From: Ruminococcaceae bacterium UBA5396
GTDB taxonomy: Bacteria > Bacillota > Clostridia > Oscillospirales > Acutalibacteraceae
Assembly (NCBI GenBank): GCA_002410715.1
Contig: DHOG01000118.1
Location: 1-14,146, forward strand
DNA: 14,146 nt
Direction: 5' to 3'
Below the pieces are notes generated by a model that searched no databases, was not told where the DNA came from, and was given only the letters and a program-made list of their open reading frames with translations. Each line of letters opens with the position of its first letter. Within the stretch, counting starts at the first letter, position 1. Positions 5,635-13,674 of this stretch are shown here, piece after piece. The position numbers were made by a program, and so were the translations under genes.

Positions 5635-8100
5635 ATGGTACTGCCTAAGGTTGCGAAAATAGCAGTTGAGCAGACTGCATTTCACTTCGATAAGCTTTAC
5701 GACTATTATGTTTCGGAGTCTCTCGGTGCCGTGGAACGTGGCTGCCGCGTAATGGTGCCTTTTGGGGGAGGAAACCGGAAACGACAGGGAATCATTGTAG
5801 ATTTTGATGTTGCACCCGACGTGAGAAAACTGAAGCCTGTTTTTTCGGTATTGGATAACAAGCCTCTATTAAGTGAGGAAATGATTGAACTTGCTCTTTG
5901 GATGAAAGAGCGTACTCTATGCAGCGTGTTCGATGCGGTCCGTGCAATGCTGCCGACAGGATTATATTTAAGAATCAAGCCTGTGTATAAAGCGGCAGAA
6001 TGTCCATCGGAGATTTTTGAAGGATTATCAAGGGAAGAACGGGCGGCTTTTTCATATGTTAGCGGCTATACCAAAGGGATTGAGCGAGAGCGTCTTTTGT
6101 CAAAGATGGGGCTTAGTACCGATCATGATTTGCCGGAGCGACTGGTGCGAATGGGCGTGCTGGTTCGCTCCGATGATGCGTTTCGACGTCTTGGTGATGC
6201 AACAATACGAATGGTCAGGCTTGCAATTGGCAGGGATAGCTTGCATGAAGCCATTGTTGCTGCCCGCTGTTCAGAAAAACAAAAGAGTGTTTTAAAGTTG
6301 CTTGAGGATGTGGAGTGTGCTTCGGTTCGTGAGATCGGGTACTATTGTGCTGTTACCTCTACGGTGGTTACTACCCTTGAGAAAAAAGGGCTGGTGGAAT
6401 GCTATGACAGCGAGATGCTTCGTACTCCTTACGCTGAAACAGTTAAACCTGAAATTATGTCAACACAACTGAATGCTGAACAGCAGCTAGCATTTGACCA
6501 ACTATTAAAATTATATACAAGTGGTTCGCCATCAGCTTCCCTTTTATACGGAGTTACCGGAAGCGGTAAAACACAAGTATATATGAATTTAATTGACAGG
6601 GTTATAGCCGATGGACGTCATGTGATTGTTATGGTTCCTGAAATATCCCTTACCCCTCAGATGCTTTCTTTGTTTTTAAAAAGATACGGAAGCCGTATTG
6701 CAGTTCTACACAGCGGTCTTGCTATAGGTGAGAGAATGGATGAATGGAAACGGATTAAACGCGGTGAAGCACAAATAACGGTAGGTACGCGTTCGGCCGT
6801 TTTTGCACCGGTAGACAATCTGGGGCTGATTATTATGGATGAGGAGCAAGAACATACTTATAAATCTGAATCCTCTCCTCGCTATCATGCACGTGATGTA
6901 GGACGTTTTCGTTGTGCTAGAAACAACGCGATGTTGTTGCTTACATCCGCAACACCATCTGTTGAAACATATTATGCCGCCCAGAACGGACGTTATTCCT
7001 TTCAAAAGCTTACATCTCGATTCGGAGAGGCTGGTCTTCCGGAGGTTGAAATTGTTGATATGCGGCAACAATCCGATTCACTTATCGGAAGTATAGTGAG
7101 CGACCGTCTTAAACAAGAAATCGATCAAACGCTTGAACAGGGACAACAGGCGATTTTGCTGTTAAACCGCCGTGGATACCATACATTTGTATCCTGCCGC
7201 ACCTGCGGCCATGTAATAACATGCCCGTCGTGCAGTATCAGCCTGACCTACCACCGTGCAAACGGACGTCTAATGTGTCATTACTGTGGTCATGCCCAAG
7301 ATCCAGTGGGTGTATGCCCTGAATGCGGTTCTCAGAAGATAAGGTATTCCGGACTCGGGACCCAGAGGGCAGAGGAAGAGCTGGAGGAGCTGTTTCCGAA
7401 AGCTTCCATCCTCAGGATGGATACCGATGTGACCCTGTCAAGGCTTTCATACGAAAAGAAATTCAGTCAGTTTTCAAAAGGCGAATACAACCTGATGATC
7501 GGAACGCAAATGGTAGCAAAGGGACTTGATTTCCCCAATGTCGGTCTTGTTGGAGTCATATCTGCAGATCAATCACTGTATGGCGGTGATTTCAGGAGCT
7601 TTGAAACTACATTTGCCTTGCTGACTCAGGTGGTTGGCAGGGCAGGAAGACGAGACTCTACAGGAAAAGCAATTATACAGACCTATACACCCGAAAATTA
7701 TGTGATTGAATTAGCATCCAGACAGGATTATGCCAGTTTTTATGAAACTGAAATTGCCGCACGAAAAATGATGCGCTATCCTCCGTATACTGATTTATGT
7801 CTGTTTGGGTTTACAGGATTGGTTGAGGCGGATGTAAAACAAGCTGCTATGCGTTTTATGAGCATGCTGAAAAATGCGGTCACACAGGAGTATAAGGAGT
7901 TACCGGTAATTGTTCTTGATCCGACTCCTGCGTCTGTGAGCAGGGTTGCCGGCAAGTATCGTTATAAGCTTCTAATGAAAACGCGGAATAATAGAATGAT
8001 GCGTCAAATGACGGCAAAACTGATTACGGAGTTTTCCAGATTATCTGAGAACAAGTCAGTCGCCATTTTTGCAGATATCAACCCTATCGGTATTATTTAA
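5635..8100 (+). CDS. priA: Primosomal protein N' (replication restart helicase PriA)
   Basis: This 821-residue protein is PriA, a superfamily 2 3'-5' DNA helicase that recognises stalled forks and reloads the replisome. The N-terminal DNA-binding domain begins near VAKIAVEQTAFHFDKLYDY. Helicase motifs in order are the Walker A GVTGSGKT (306-313), VPEISLTPQM, GTRSAVFAP, the motif II DEEQ (402-405) with EHTYKSE, TSATPS, GTQMVAKGLDFPNV and VGRAGR. Eight cysteines in four CxxC pairs (521/524, 530/533, 548/551, 561/564) form the two zinc sites typical of PriA. Motif II reads DEEQ rather than the DEEH of E. coli and Bacillus. ATG 5635 has AAGGAGA (5621-5627) at good spacing. The family length is normal and no frameshift is seen. 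Confidence 0.97.
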   Translation: MVLPKVAKIAVEQTAFHFDKLYDYYVSESLGAVERGCRVMVPFGGGNRKRQGIIVDFDVAPDVRKLKPVFSVLDNKPLLSEEMIELALWMKERTLCSVFDAVRAMLPTGLYLRIKPVYKAAECPSEIFEGLSREERAAFSYVSGYTKGIERERLLSKMGLSTDHDLPERLVRMGVLVRSDDAFRRLGDATIRMVRLAIGRDSLHEAIVAARCSEKQKSVLKLLEDVECASVREIGYYCAVTSTVVTTLEKKGLVECYDSEMLRTPYAETVKPEIMSTQLNAEQQLAFDQLLKLYTSGSPSASLLYGVTGSGKTQVYMNLIDRVIADGRHVIVMVPEISLTPQMLSLFLKRYGSRIAVLHSGLAIGERMDEWKRIKRGEAQITVGTRSAVFAPVDNLGLIIMDEEQEHTYKSESSPRYHARDVGRFRCARNNAMLLLTSATPSVETYYAAQNGRYSFQKLTSRFGEAGLPEVEIVDMRQQSDSLIGSIVSDRLKQEIDQTLEQGQQAILLLNRRGYHTFVSCRTCGHVITCPSCSISLTYHRANGRLMCHYCGHAQDPVGVCPECGSQKIRYSGLGTQRAEEELEELFPKASILRMDTDVTLSRLSYEKKFSQFSKGEYNLMIGTQMVAKGLDFPNVGLVGVISADQSLYGGDFRSFETTFALLTQVVGRAGRRDSTGKAIIQTYTPENYVIELASRQDYASFYETEIAARKMMRYPPYTDLCLFGFTGLVEADVKQAAMRFMSMLKNAVTQEYKELPVIVLDPTPASVSRVAGKYRYKLLMKTRNNRMMRQMTAKLITEFSRLSENKSVAIFADINPIGII

Positions 8101-8140
8101 ATGGTTGCCGAAATATATGCGAACAGAAAGGAAAATGAGA

Positions 8141-8602
8141 ATGGCAATACGAAATATCATAAATGAGAGCGACGAGCTTCTTCATAAGGTAAGCCGTCCG
8201 GTTACCGAGTTCAATGAACGTTTATGGCAGCTGCTAGATGATATGGCAGAAACACTTCAGAAAGCCGACGGTGTAGGACTTGCGGCTCCGCAGGTAGGTG
8301 TATTACGCCGTGTGTTTATAATGGATATGGGTGATGGTGAAGGGGTAATCGAAGTAATTAATCCTGAATTTGTAGAGAAAAAAGGGCGACAGGAAGATGT
8401 TGAGGGCTGTCTTTCTTGTCCCGGTGAATACGGAATCACCAAGCGCCCAGCCTATGTGAAAATTAAAGCACAGGATCGTTTTGGTAAAGATTTTTTTCTT
8501 GACGGAGAAGATCTAAAAGCCCGCTGTATTTGTCATGAGAGCGACCATCTTGACGGTATTATTTTTAAACAGCATGTAATTCGTATGCTTGATCCTGATT
8601 AA
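8141..8602 (+). CDS. def: Peptide deformylase
   Basis: This 153-residue metalloenzyme removes the formyl group from the N-terminal methionine of nascent proteins. All three motifs are intact: GVGLAAPQVG from residue 44 (Gln51), EGCLS with metal ligand Cys90, and HESDH with ligands His132 and His136 and catalytic Glu133; Cys90, His132, Glu133 and His136 match E. coli numbering. I chose ATG 8141 because it starts MAIRNIINESDELL and lies 8 bases after AGAAAGGA (8125-8132). The in-frame ATG at 8135 is too close to that site, and an extension back to 8069 would run into priA. The gene follows priA after 40 bases and works in the same cycle as the downstream fmt. Confidence 0.96.
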   Translation: MAIRNIINESDELLHKVSRPVTEFNERLWQLLDDMAETLQKADGVGLAAPQVGVLRRVFIMDMGDGEGVIEVINPEFVEKKGRQEDVEGCLSCPGEYGITKRPAYVKIKAQDRFGKDFFLDGEDLKARCICHESDHLDGIIFKQHVIRMLDPD

Positions 8603-8632
8603 TCTTTGAAAGTACAACAGGAGCTTTGTCCT

Positions 8633-8655
8633 TTTGCGCCGAAAATCGGTGCAAA
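8633..8655 (+). other. Hairpin in the def-fmt gap
   Basis: The arms TTTGCGCCGA (8633-8642) and TCGGTGCAAA (8646-8655) pair over 10 bp with one G-U and a three-base AAA loop. No U-tract follows on either strand, so it does not look like an intrinsic terminator. It could be an RNA processing or stabilising structure between the def and fmt reading frames. The function is unknown. Confidence 0.45.
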
Positions 8656-8665
8656 CACAGCTTAA

Positions 8666-8693
8666 ACACCCAGTACGTACACCCGGTACGTGC
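8666..8693 (+). repeat. Tandem 13-bp repeat forming a hairpin next to the fmt ribosome binding site
   Basis: ACACCCAGTACGT (8666-8678) is followed directly by ACACCCGGTACGT (8679-8691), with 12 of 13 bases identical. The GTACGTAC (8673-8680) and GTACGTGC (8686-8693) parts can also pair as an 8-bp stem with one G-U and a five-base loop. The stem ends 3 bases before the AAAGGA (8697-8702) that serves fmt, so it could influence fmt translation. Two copies only; not a CRISPR. Confidence 0.5.
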
Positions 8694-8713
8694 GCGAAAG
8701 GATGGTCATAAAT

Positions 8714-9649
8714 ATGGCTTTAAAAATTATATTTATGGGAACGCCGGATTTTGCTGTTTCATGCCTAAAAAGGCTTATAGAAGACGGACACGAAATTGTA
8801 TTGGTAATAACACAGGCTGATAAACCAAAAGGGAGAAAATTAAATTTAACCCCTCCGCCTGTAAAGGAATATGCATTGACAGAAGGTTTAGATGTTTTTC
8901 AGCCCGAAGCACTGAGAAACAACCGAGAGGTATGTGAAAAGCTTGCGGGATATAACGCCGATGTAGCGGTGGTTGTTGCATACGGGCGTATTTTGCCTCC
9001 TGAGATTTTATCCATACCGAAATACGGATGTATCAATGTCCATGCTTCACTCCTTCCGAAATACCGTGGAGCCGCCCCAATACAGTGGTCGGTAATTAAT
9101 GGTGAATCTGAGACCGGTGTTACAACATTGTATATGGATGCAGGTCTTGATACTGGCGATATGCTGCTCAAGCGAAAAGTGAAGATACCAATGAACATGA
9201 CCTCTGGTGAACTGCATGATCTTTTGGCGGCAGAGGGGGCGAAAGCCATCTCTGATACATTAAAAGCGCTGGAGGAGGGTTCACTGACAGCCGAGAAGCA
9301 GGATGACTCCCTTTCCAGCTATGCTCCCACTCTCAGCCGTGAAATTAGTCCGATTGATTGGAATAAACCTGCTTGGCAAATTCATAACTTCATACGGGGG
9401 TTAAATCCGTGGCCTGCTGCCAAGACGACGATAGGCGGCAGATCGCTTAAAATATATTGTTCAAAGCCCGTTTCGGGCTGCAATCATTTACCCGGAACGG
9501 TCATTGAAAACTCACCGTTTACAATTGCCTGCGGTGAAAATACTTCTATTGAAATATTGGAGGTTCAGCTTGAAGGGACCAAAAGAATGTCAGCCGCAGA
9601 TTTTCTGAGAGGTCATCCAATTAAAATCGGACGAATATTGCCCGATTAA
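8714..9649 (+). CDS. fmt: Methionyl-tRNA formyltransferase
   Basis: This 311-residue enzyme transfers a formyl group from 10-formyl-tetrahydrofolate to initiator Met-tRNA, providing the substrate that Def later deformylates. The N-terminus IIFMGTPDFAV and the block NVHASLLPKYRGAAPIQW are diagnostic. Catalytic residues are Asn108 and His110 in that block, and Asp146 in GLDTGD, each two positions from the E. coli equivalents. The C-terminal tRNA-binding domain includes REISPIDWNKPAWQIHNFIRGLNPWPAA and ends in the usual HPIKIGRIL-type tail. I chose ATG 8714, which gives the family N-terminus with AAAGGA 11 bases upstream. Upstream in-frame starts at 8690 and 8702 overlap or precede that site. 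A structured repeat lies immediately upstream. Confidence 0.97.
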   Translation: MALKIIFMGTPDFAVSCLKRLIEDGHEIVLVITQADKPKGRKLNLTPPPVKEYALTEGLDVFQPEALRNNREVCEKLAGYNADVAVVVAYGRILPPEILSIPKYGCINVHASLLPKYRGAAPIQWSVINGESETGVTTLYMDAGLDTGDMLLKRKVKIPMNMTSGELHDLLAAEGAKAISDTLKALEEGSLTAEKQDDSLSSYAPTLSREISPIDWNKPAWQIHNFIRGLNPWPAAKTTIGGRSLKIYCSKPVSGCNHLPGTVIENSPFTIACGENTSIEILEVQLEGTKRMSAADFLRGHPIKIGRILPD

Positions 9650-9746
9650 AGTGGCAGATACTTAATAATATTACGCCCTATTCAAAAGCTATTCATAATT
9701 TTGGGTTATACTAATTAAGCATTTAAAGGGAAAGGAAGAGACTTTT

Positions 9747-10442
9747 ATGCCGATCTTTTTCGATAGATGGTTTATAATACTGGTAATTCCAGCGTTTTTA
9801 ATATCAGTATGGGCGCAGATACGGGTCAAAACGGCTTTTTCCAAGTATAGCAAAATTGGAACACGAAGCGGTATGACCGGACGGGAAGCCTGTATAGCAA
9901 TTCAAAAAATGAATGGGATAAGCATCCCTGTCGAATCAATACAAGGGTCCATGACCGATCATTTTGATCCCAAAAGCAATGTCATACGCTTGTCACAAAC
10001 GGTAGGTTCACATAACTCGATTGCAGCCATCGGCGTTGCGGCACATGAGACCGGACACGCACTGCAGTATGCAGGAGGTTATGCTCCGATTCGGGTGCGG
10101 GCGGCGATTATTCCTGTAACACAATTTTCAACTGGTATTGCACCATGGCTAGTGATTGCGGGAATAATATTTTCCTATCAGTATCTTGCCTATCTTGGAG
10201 TTTTGCTGTTTGGGATGGCTGTTGTGTTTCAGTTGATTACCCTTCCGGTTGAATTCAACGCAAGTGCCCGGGCGGTACGCGCTCTGGAAGCGCAGGGGAT
10301 ATTGAATAGTGAGGAACTGGATGGCGCCAAGAAGGTGCTGTCAGCAGCTGCGTTGACATATGTCGCGGCGCTTCTGGTATCGCTCATGAGCTTTTTGCGT
10401 TTATTGCTGATTATATCAGGCCACGGACGGAGAAATCGCTGA
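9747..10442 (+). CDS. Membrane zinc metallopeptidase, YugP family (Zn_peptidase_2)
   Basis: This 231-residue integral membrane protein has the zinc protease motif HETGH (His100, Glu101, His104), preceded by the family signature DHFDPKSNVIRLS (71-83). PVEFNASARA at 167-176 contains Glu169, a likely third zinc ligand. Hydrophobic segments near residues 8-23, 118-142, 147-167 and 203-223 suggest about four membrane helices, and the C-terminus is basic (GHGRRNR). The biological substrate of this family is not established. The gene is preceded by a 97-base gap with AAAGGAAGAG as ribosome binding site, and its stop overlaps the rsmB start in TGATG, implying coupled translation. Bacillus has no such gene at this position, though clostridial clusters often do. 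Confidence 0.88.
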   Translation: MPIFFDRWFIILVIPAFLISVWAQIRVKTAFSKYSKIGTRSGMTGREACIAIQKMNGISIPVESIQGSMTDHFDPKSNVIRLSQTVGSHNSIAAIGVAAHETGHALQYAGGYAPIRVRAAIIPVTQFSTGIAPWLVIAGIIFSYQYLAYLGVLLFGMAVVFQLITLPVEFNASARAVRALEAQGILNSEELDGAKKVLSAAALTYVAALLVSLMSFLRLLLIISGHGRRNR

Positions 10443-11800
10443 TGGCGGCCAATGCCCGCCGACTGGCGGTCGAAGCTTTGGTGCGGATACATCAGGAGGG
10501 CAGCTACTCAAACACTGTTCTTGACGCGATGCTGAATTCAGGCGGACGCGGCTACAAGCTTACGTCTGCAGATCAGGCTCTGCTTTCTCGGTTGTATTAC
10601 GGTGTGTTGGAAAGATTGCTTACACTTGATTATATTATAGAGCAGCATTCAAGTGTGAAACTGAAAAAAATAAATCCTGTTGTGCTTGAATTGCTGCGAC
10701 TGGGCTGTTACCAGCTGGTTTACATGGATAAAATACCACCCTCTGCTGCAGTAAATGAATCTGTTAAACTAGCAAAAGTCATGAGGCAGGGACGCTCAAG
10801 CGGGTATATAAATGCAGTTCTTCGTGCTATAGAAAGAGGCCGAAGTCACTTGCTGGACGACCTCACAAATGATATTAAAGGTCTTTCAATTAAGACTTCA
10901 TGTCCGGTTGAACTTCTTAAATTATGGAAAAATGCTTACGGGGAAGAGAATACAAGACTCCTGGCTGAATATGTAAATGGGAATCCGCCCAATACTATAC
11001 GTGTCAATACTCTCAAGATGACTGCCAATGCCTTTGAAGAGTTGCTGACAACAAAAGGCCTTGCATATAAGAAGCATCCGCACTTAGCTTCCTGCTTTGA
11101 TCTTGTGGAAGTAGCTTCCATTAAAAGGCTTGCACAAATTGACCAAAGCTGTTATTATCATCAGGATACAGCATCACAGTATGCTTGTAAATCTTTGGAA
11201 GCACAACCTGGAGAGTCAATCGCTGATGTATGCGCAGCCCCCGGAGGTAAAAGCCTCACCATTGCACAGATGATGGAAAATAAGGGCGAAATTCTTTCCT
11301 CTGATATCCATTCATATAAATGTGATGGCATGGAAAAGCGTGCGTATATGATGGGCGCTTCAATCATCAGGACTGCTATCCGAGATGCATCAGAACCCTG
11401 TCCGGAATCTCTTACAGGCAGTTTTGACCGCGTTTTGTGCGATGTTCCTTGCTCCGGTCTTGGTGTTATTCGCCGTAAGCCTGAAATCAGATATAAACCT
11501 ATAGGCAGTTTTAAAGAATTACCGGAGCTTCAATATAAAATACTTCACGAGTCTTCAAAAATGGTTAAAGACGGCGGGGTTCTGCAATATTCAACCTGTA
11601 CGCTCAATCCCGCCGAGAATGAACATGTGGCGGAACGTTTTCTGAAAGAGCATACCAATTTCTCACCACGAATATTGCAGTTGCGTGAATGCTTTGACGT
11701 TCTTAGCAGTAAGCCGTCTCATATGATCTCCCTATTTCCACATATTCATAATACCGACGGCTTCTTTATTGCCGGTTTTATAAAAACTCAAACAATTTAA
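10442..11800 (+). CDS. rsmB: 16S rRNA (cytosine-967-C5)-methyltransferase RsmB
   Basis: This 452-residue protein has an N-terminal NusB-like RNA-binding domain (about 1-135), followed by an RsmB/NOP-type SAM-dependent methyltransferase domain. The SAM-binding motif DVCAAPGGKS is at 262-271. The DVPCSG motif (Cys337) and the YSTCT motif (Cys386) supply the two cysteines of the m5C mechanism, where the latter is the nucleophile and the former assists product release. The ATG at 10442 overlaps the stop of the preceding metallopeptidase gene by one base. The length is as expected for RsmB. It modifies 16S rRNA before or during subunit assembly and sits next to rlmN, as in Bacillus (yloM-yloN). 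Confidence 0.95.
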   Translation: MAANARRLAVEALVRIHQEGSYSNTVLDAMLNSGGRGYKLTSADQALLSRLYYGVLERLLTLDYIIEQHSSVKLKKINPVVLELLRLGCYQLVYMDKIPPSAAVNESVKLAKVMRQGRSSGYINAVLRAIERGRSHLLDDLTNDIKGLSIKTSCPVELLKLWKNAYGEENTRLLAEYVNGNPPNTIRVNTLKMTANAFEELLTTKGLAYKKHPHLASCFDLVEVASIKRLAQIDQSCYYHQDTASQYACKSLEAQPGESIADVCAAPGGKSLTIAQMMENKGEILSSDIHSYKCDGMEKRAYMMGASIIRTAIRDASEPCPESLTGSFDRVLCDVPCSGLGVIRRKPEIRYKPIGSFKELPELQYKILHESSKMVKDGGVLQYSTCTLNPAENEHVAERFLKEHTNFSPRILQLRECFDVLSSKPSHMISLFPHIHNTDGFFIAGFIKTQTI

Positions 11801-11846
11801 ACTCAATTGCTTGAGAATGCTGATACTTATAAAACGAGGTGGCTGT

Positions 11847-12878
11847 TTGGATCGCATTGACTGTAAGTCATTAACGTCTGAGGAACTTCGGACCGAGCTT
11901 GTAAAACTGGATGTTCCTGCGTTTCGTGCTGCCCAAATTCGTACGTGGCTTGATCGTGGAGTTACAAATTTTGATGAAATGAGCAACCTTCCCTTATCCC
12001 TTCGAGAGCAATTGAAAAAAAAGTTTTGGATACCAGACGTAATTATTGAAAAAAAGCTTGTATCCGCCAGGGATCATACTGTAAAATATCTATATACCCT
12101 TTTTGATAGGGAGAATGTGGAATCAGTTTTGATGCAGTATCATCATGGCTGGTCGCAGTGTCTGTCAACTCAGGTAGGGTGTAAAATGGGTTGTTCTTTC
12201 TGCGCCACCGGCATGGGTGGAATTGTACGTAACCTGCTGGCATCCGAAATGATGGCACAGATAGAAACGGCACAGGCTGATCATCATGTAAGAGTGTCAT
12301 CAATTGTCCTTATGGGAATGGGAGAGCCCCTCGATAATTTCGATAACGTAATTCGGTTTTTGCAGATGCTTGGTGAACCAGGCGGGGTACAGATTGGGAT
12401 GAGACATGTATCATTGTCTACTTGTGGACTGGTGGACAAGATTTATAAGCTAATGGAATATAAGCTGCAGTTGACACTATCGGTATCACTCCATGCCCCA
12501 AATGATGAAATTCGTTCAAGGATGATGCCGGTTAACAAAAAGTGGCCTGTAGATACGTTGCTGATGGCCTGCCGCGATTATGCTCGCCATACCGGACGCC
12601 GTATATCATTTGAATATGCTATGGTCAGTGGGGTAAACGATACTGAAGCTTGTGCAAAGGAGCTTGTACACAAACTGAAAGGAATTCTTTGTCACGTAAA
12701 TCTTATTCCTTTAAATTCTGTGCCAGAAAAAAATCAATACAGAAGCAGTCAGGAGACAATTCATAAATTCAAAGCAGTTATGGAAAAATCAGGTGTAAAT
12801 GTCACGGTACGAAGAACACTTGGTGCAGATATAAACGCATCCTGCGGTCAGCTTCGCCGTCAGAATCAAATCAGCTGA
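11847..12878 (+). CDS. rlmN: Dual-specificity RNA (adenine-C2)-methyltransferase RlmN
   Basis: This 343-residue radical SAM enzyme methylates C2 of A2503 in 23S rRNA and of A37 in some tRNAs. The cluster-binding CxxxCxxC is CKMGCSFC (Cys112, 116, 119). Cys105, seven residues before it, and Cys333 in the C-terminal SCGQLR match the two mechanistic cysteines of E. coli RlmN (118 and 355). MGMGEPLDN and LSVSLHAPNDEIR are further family signatures. I chose TTG 11847, which gives MDRIDCKSLTSEEL, matches homologous N-termini and has GAGGTGG (11836-11842) just upstream. Starts at TTG 11811 or ATG 11817 would add 10-12 residues with no family match. The gap to rsmB is 46 bases. Confidence 0.96.
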   Translation: MDRIDCKSLTSEELRTELVKLDVPAFRAAQIRTWLDRGVTNFDEMSNLPLSLREQLKKKFWIPDVIIEKKLVSARDHTVKYLYTLFDRENVESVLMQYHHGWSQCLSTQVGCKMGCSFCATGMGGIVRNLLASEMMAQIETAQADHHVRVSSIVLMGMGEPLDNFDNVIRFLQMLGEPGGVQIGMRHVSLSTCGLVDKIYKLMEYKLQLTLSVSLHAPNDEIRSRMMPVNKKWPVDTLLMACRDYARHTGRRISFEYAMVSGVNDTEACAKELVHKLKGILCHVNLIPLNSVPEKNQYRSSQETIHKFKAVMEKSGVNVTVRRTLGADINASCGQLRRQNQIS

Positions 12879-12921
12879 TTATAGATTATATATAAAGAAA
12901 TATCGGAAGGGAGGGAATTTC

Positions 12922-13647
12922 TTGAAGGCTTATGGAAGATCAGATACAGGTCGCGTTCGTGAAAGCAATCAGGATGCATTTATATGCGGGCACCTTTCTG
13001 AAAATGCTCTTTTTTGCGTTGTCTGTGACGGCATGGGCGGTGTAAACGGTGGAAATGTTGCAAGCGCTATGGCAGTCAAGATTATTTCCGACCGAATTAT
13101 GGATGTATATCGTGAAGGACTATCCGATAACTCTATCAGGAATCTCATGGAAACAGCGATTGCGGCCGCGAATATAGAGATATATGATTCAGCCATGGCA
13201 GATTTAGATTTAAAAGGTATGGGAACTACAGTTATCGCTGCTATCTTGATTGATCAGCATTTTTATATAGCCCATGTCGGCGACAGCCGCGCCTATTTTA
13301 TTAAGCCTGAAGGAATTGAACAAATCACAAAAGATCATTCAATTGTGCAGGCAATGGTGGAAAAGGGACAGCTAACGCAGAACGAGGCACGGACCCATCC
13401 GAGAAAGCATTTTATAACCCGTGCGCTTGGAGTCGAGGATTCGGTTGAATGTGACTATAGCGAACTAATTGTTGAAAACGGAGCTCGTATCCTAATTTGT
13501 ACAGACGGTCTTACAAACATGATAGAGACCGATGATATATATAAAATTGTTCAACTTAATAATTCGGAGAATGCACCGGAAAAATTGATACATGCAGCCA
13601 ATATGGCGGGCGGAAGTGATAACATAACTGCAGTTATCATCGCCTAA
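12922..13647 (+). CDS. prpC: PP2C-type Ser/Thr protein phosphatase PrpC
   Basis: This 241-residue metal-dependent phosphatase dephosphorylates targets of the adjacent PASTA kinase PrkC, including the kinase itself. The metal-binding acidic residues are present: Asp18 in ESNQD, Asp36 in DGMGG, Asp195 in TDGLTN and Asp233 in SDNITAV. The HVGDSRAY block and ITKDHSIVQAMVEKGQLT are also typical. The start is TTG 12922 behind a strong GGAAGGGAGGG (12905-12915), giving MKAYGRSDTGRVRESNQD as in homologues. There is no membrane segment, so it is cytoplasmic. The next gene, prkC, starts 27 bases after its stop, the standard phosphatase-kinase pair. Confidence 0.96.
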   Translation: MKAYGRSDTGRVRESNQDAFICGHLSENALFCVVCDGMGGVNGGNVASAMAVKIISDRIMDVYREGLSDNSIRNLMETAIAAANIEIYDSAMADLDLKGMGTTVIAAILIDQHFYIAHVGDSRAYFIKPEGIEQITKDHSIVQAMVEKGQLTQNEARTHPRKHFITRALGVEDSVECDYSELIVENGARILICTDGLTNMIETDDIYKIVQLNNSENAPEKLIHAANMAGGSDNITAVIIA

Positions 13648-13674
13648 ATAGTGAACTCGGGAGTGATTGTTTTC

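Noticed and set aside
9465..9479. Perfect palindrome AGCCCG-TTT-CGGGCT
   Set aside because: It lies within the fmt coding region, has no U-tract, and encodes ordinary residues of the C-terminal domain. It is likely coincidental.
9707..9712. TATACT -10 box upstream of the metallopeptidase gene
   Set aside because: There is no acceptable -35 box at 16-19 bases and no TGN extension, so a promoter cannot be supported.
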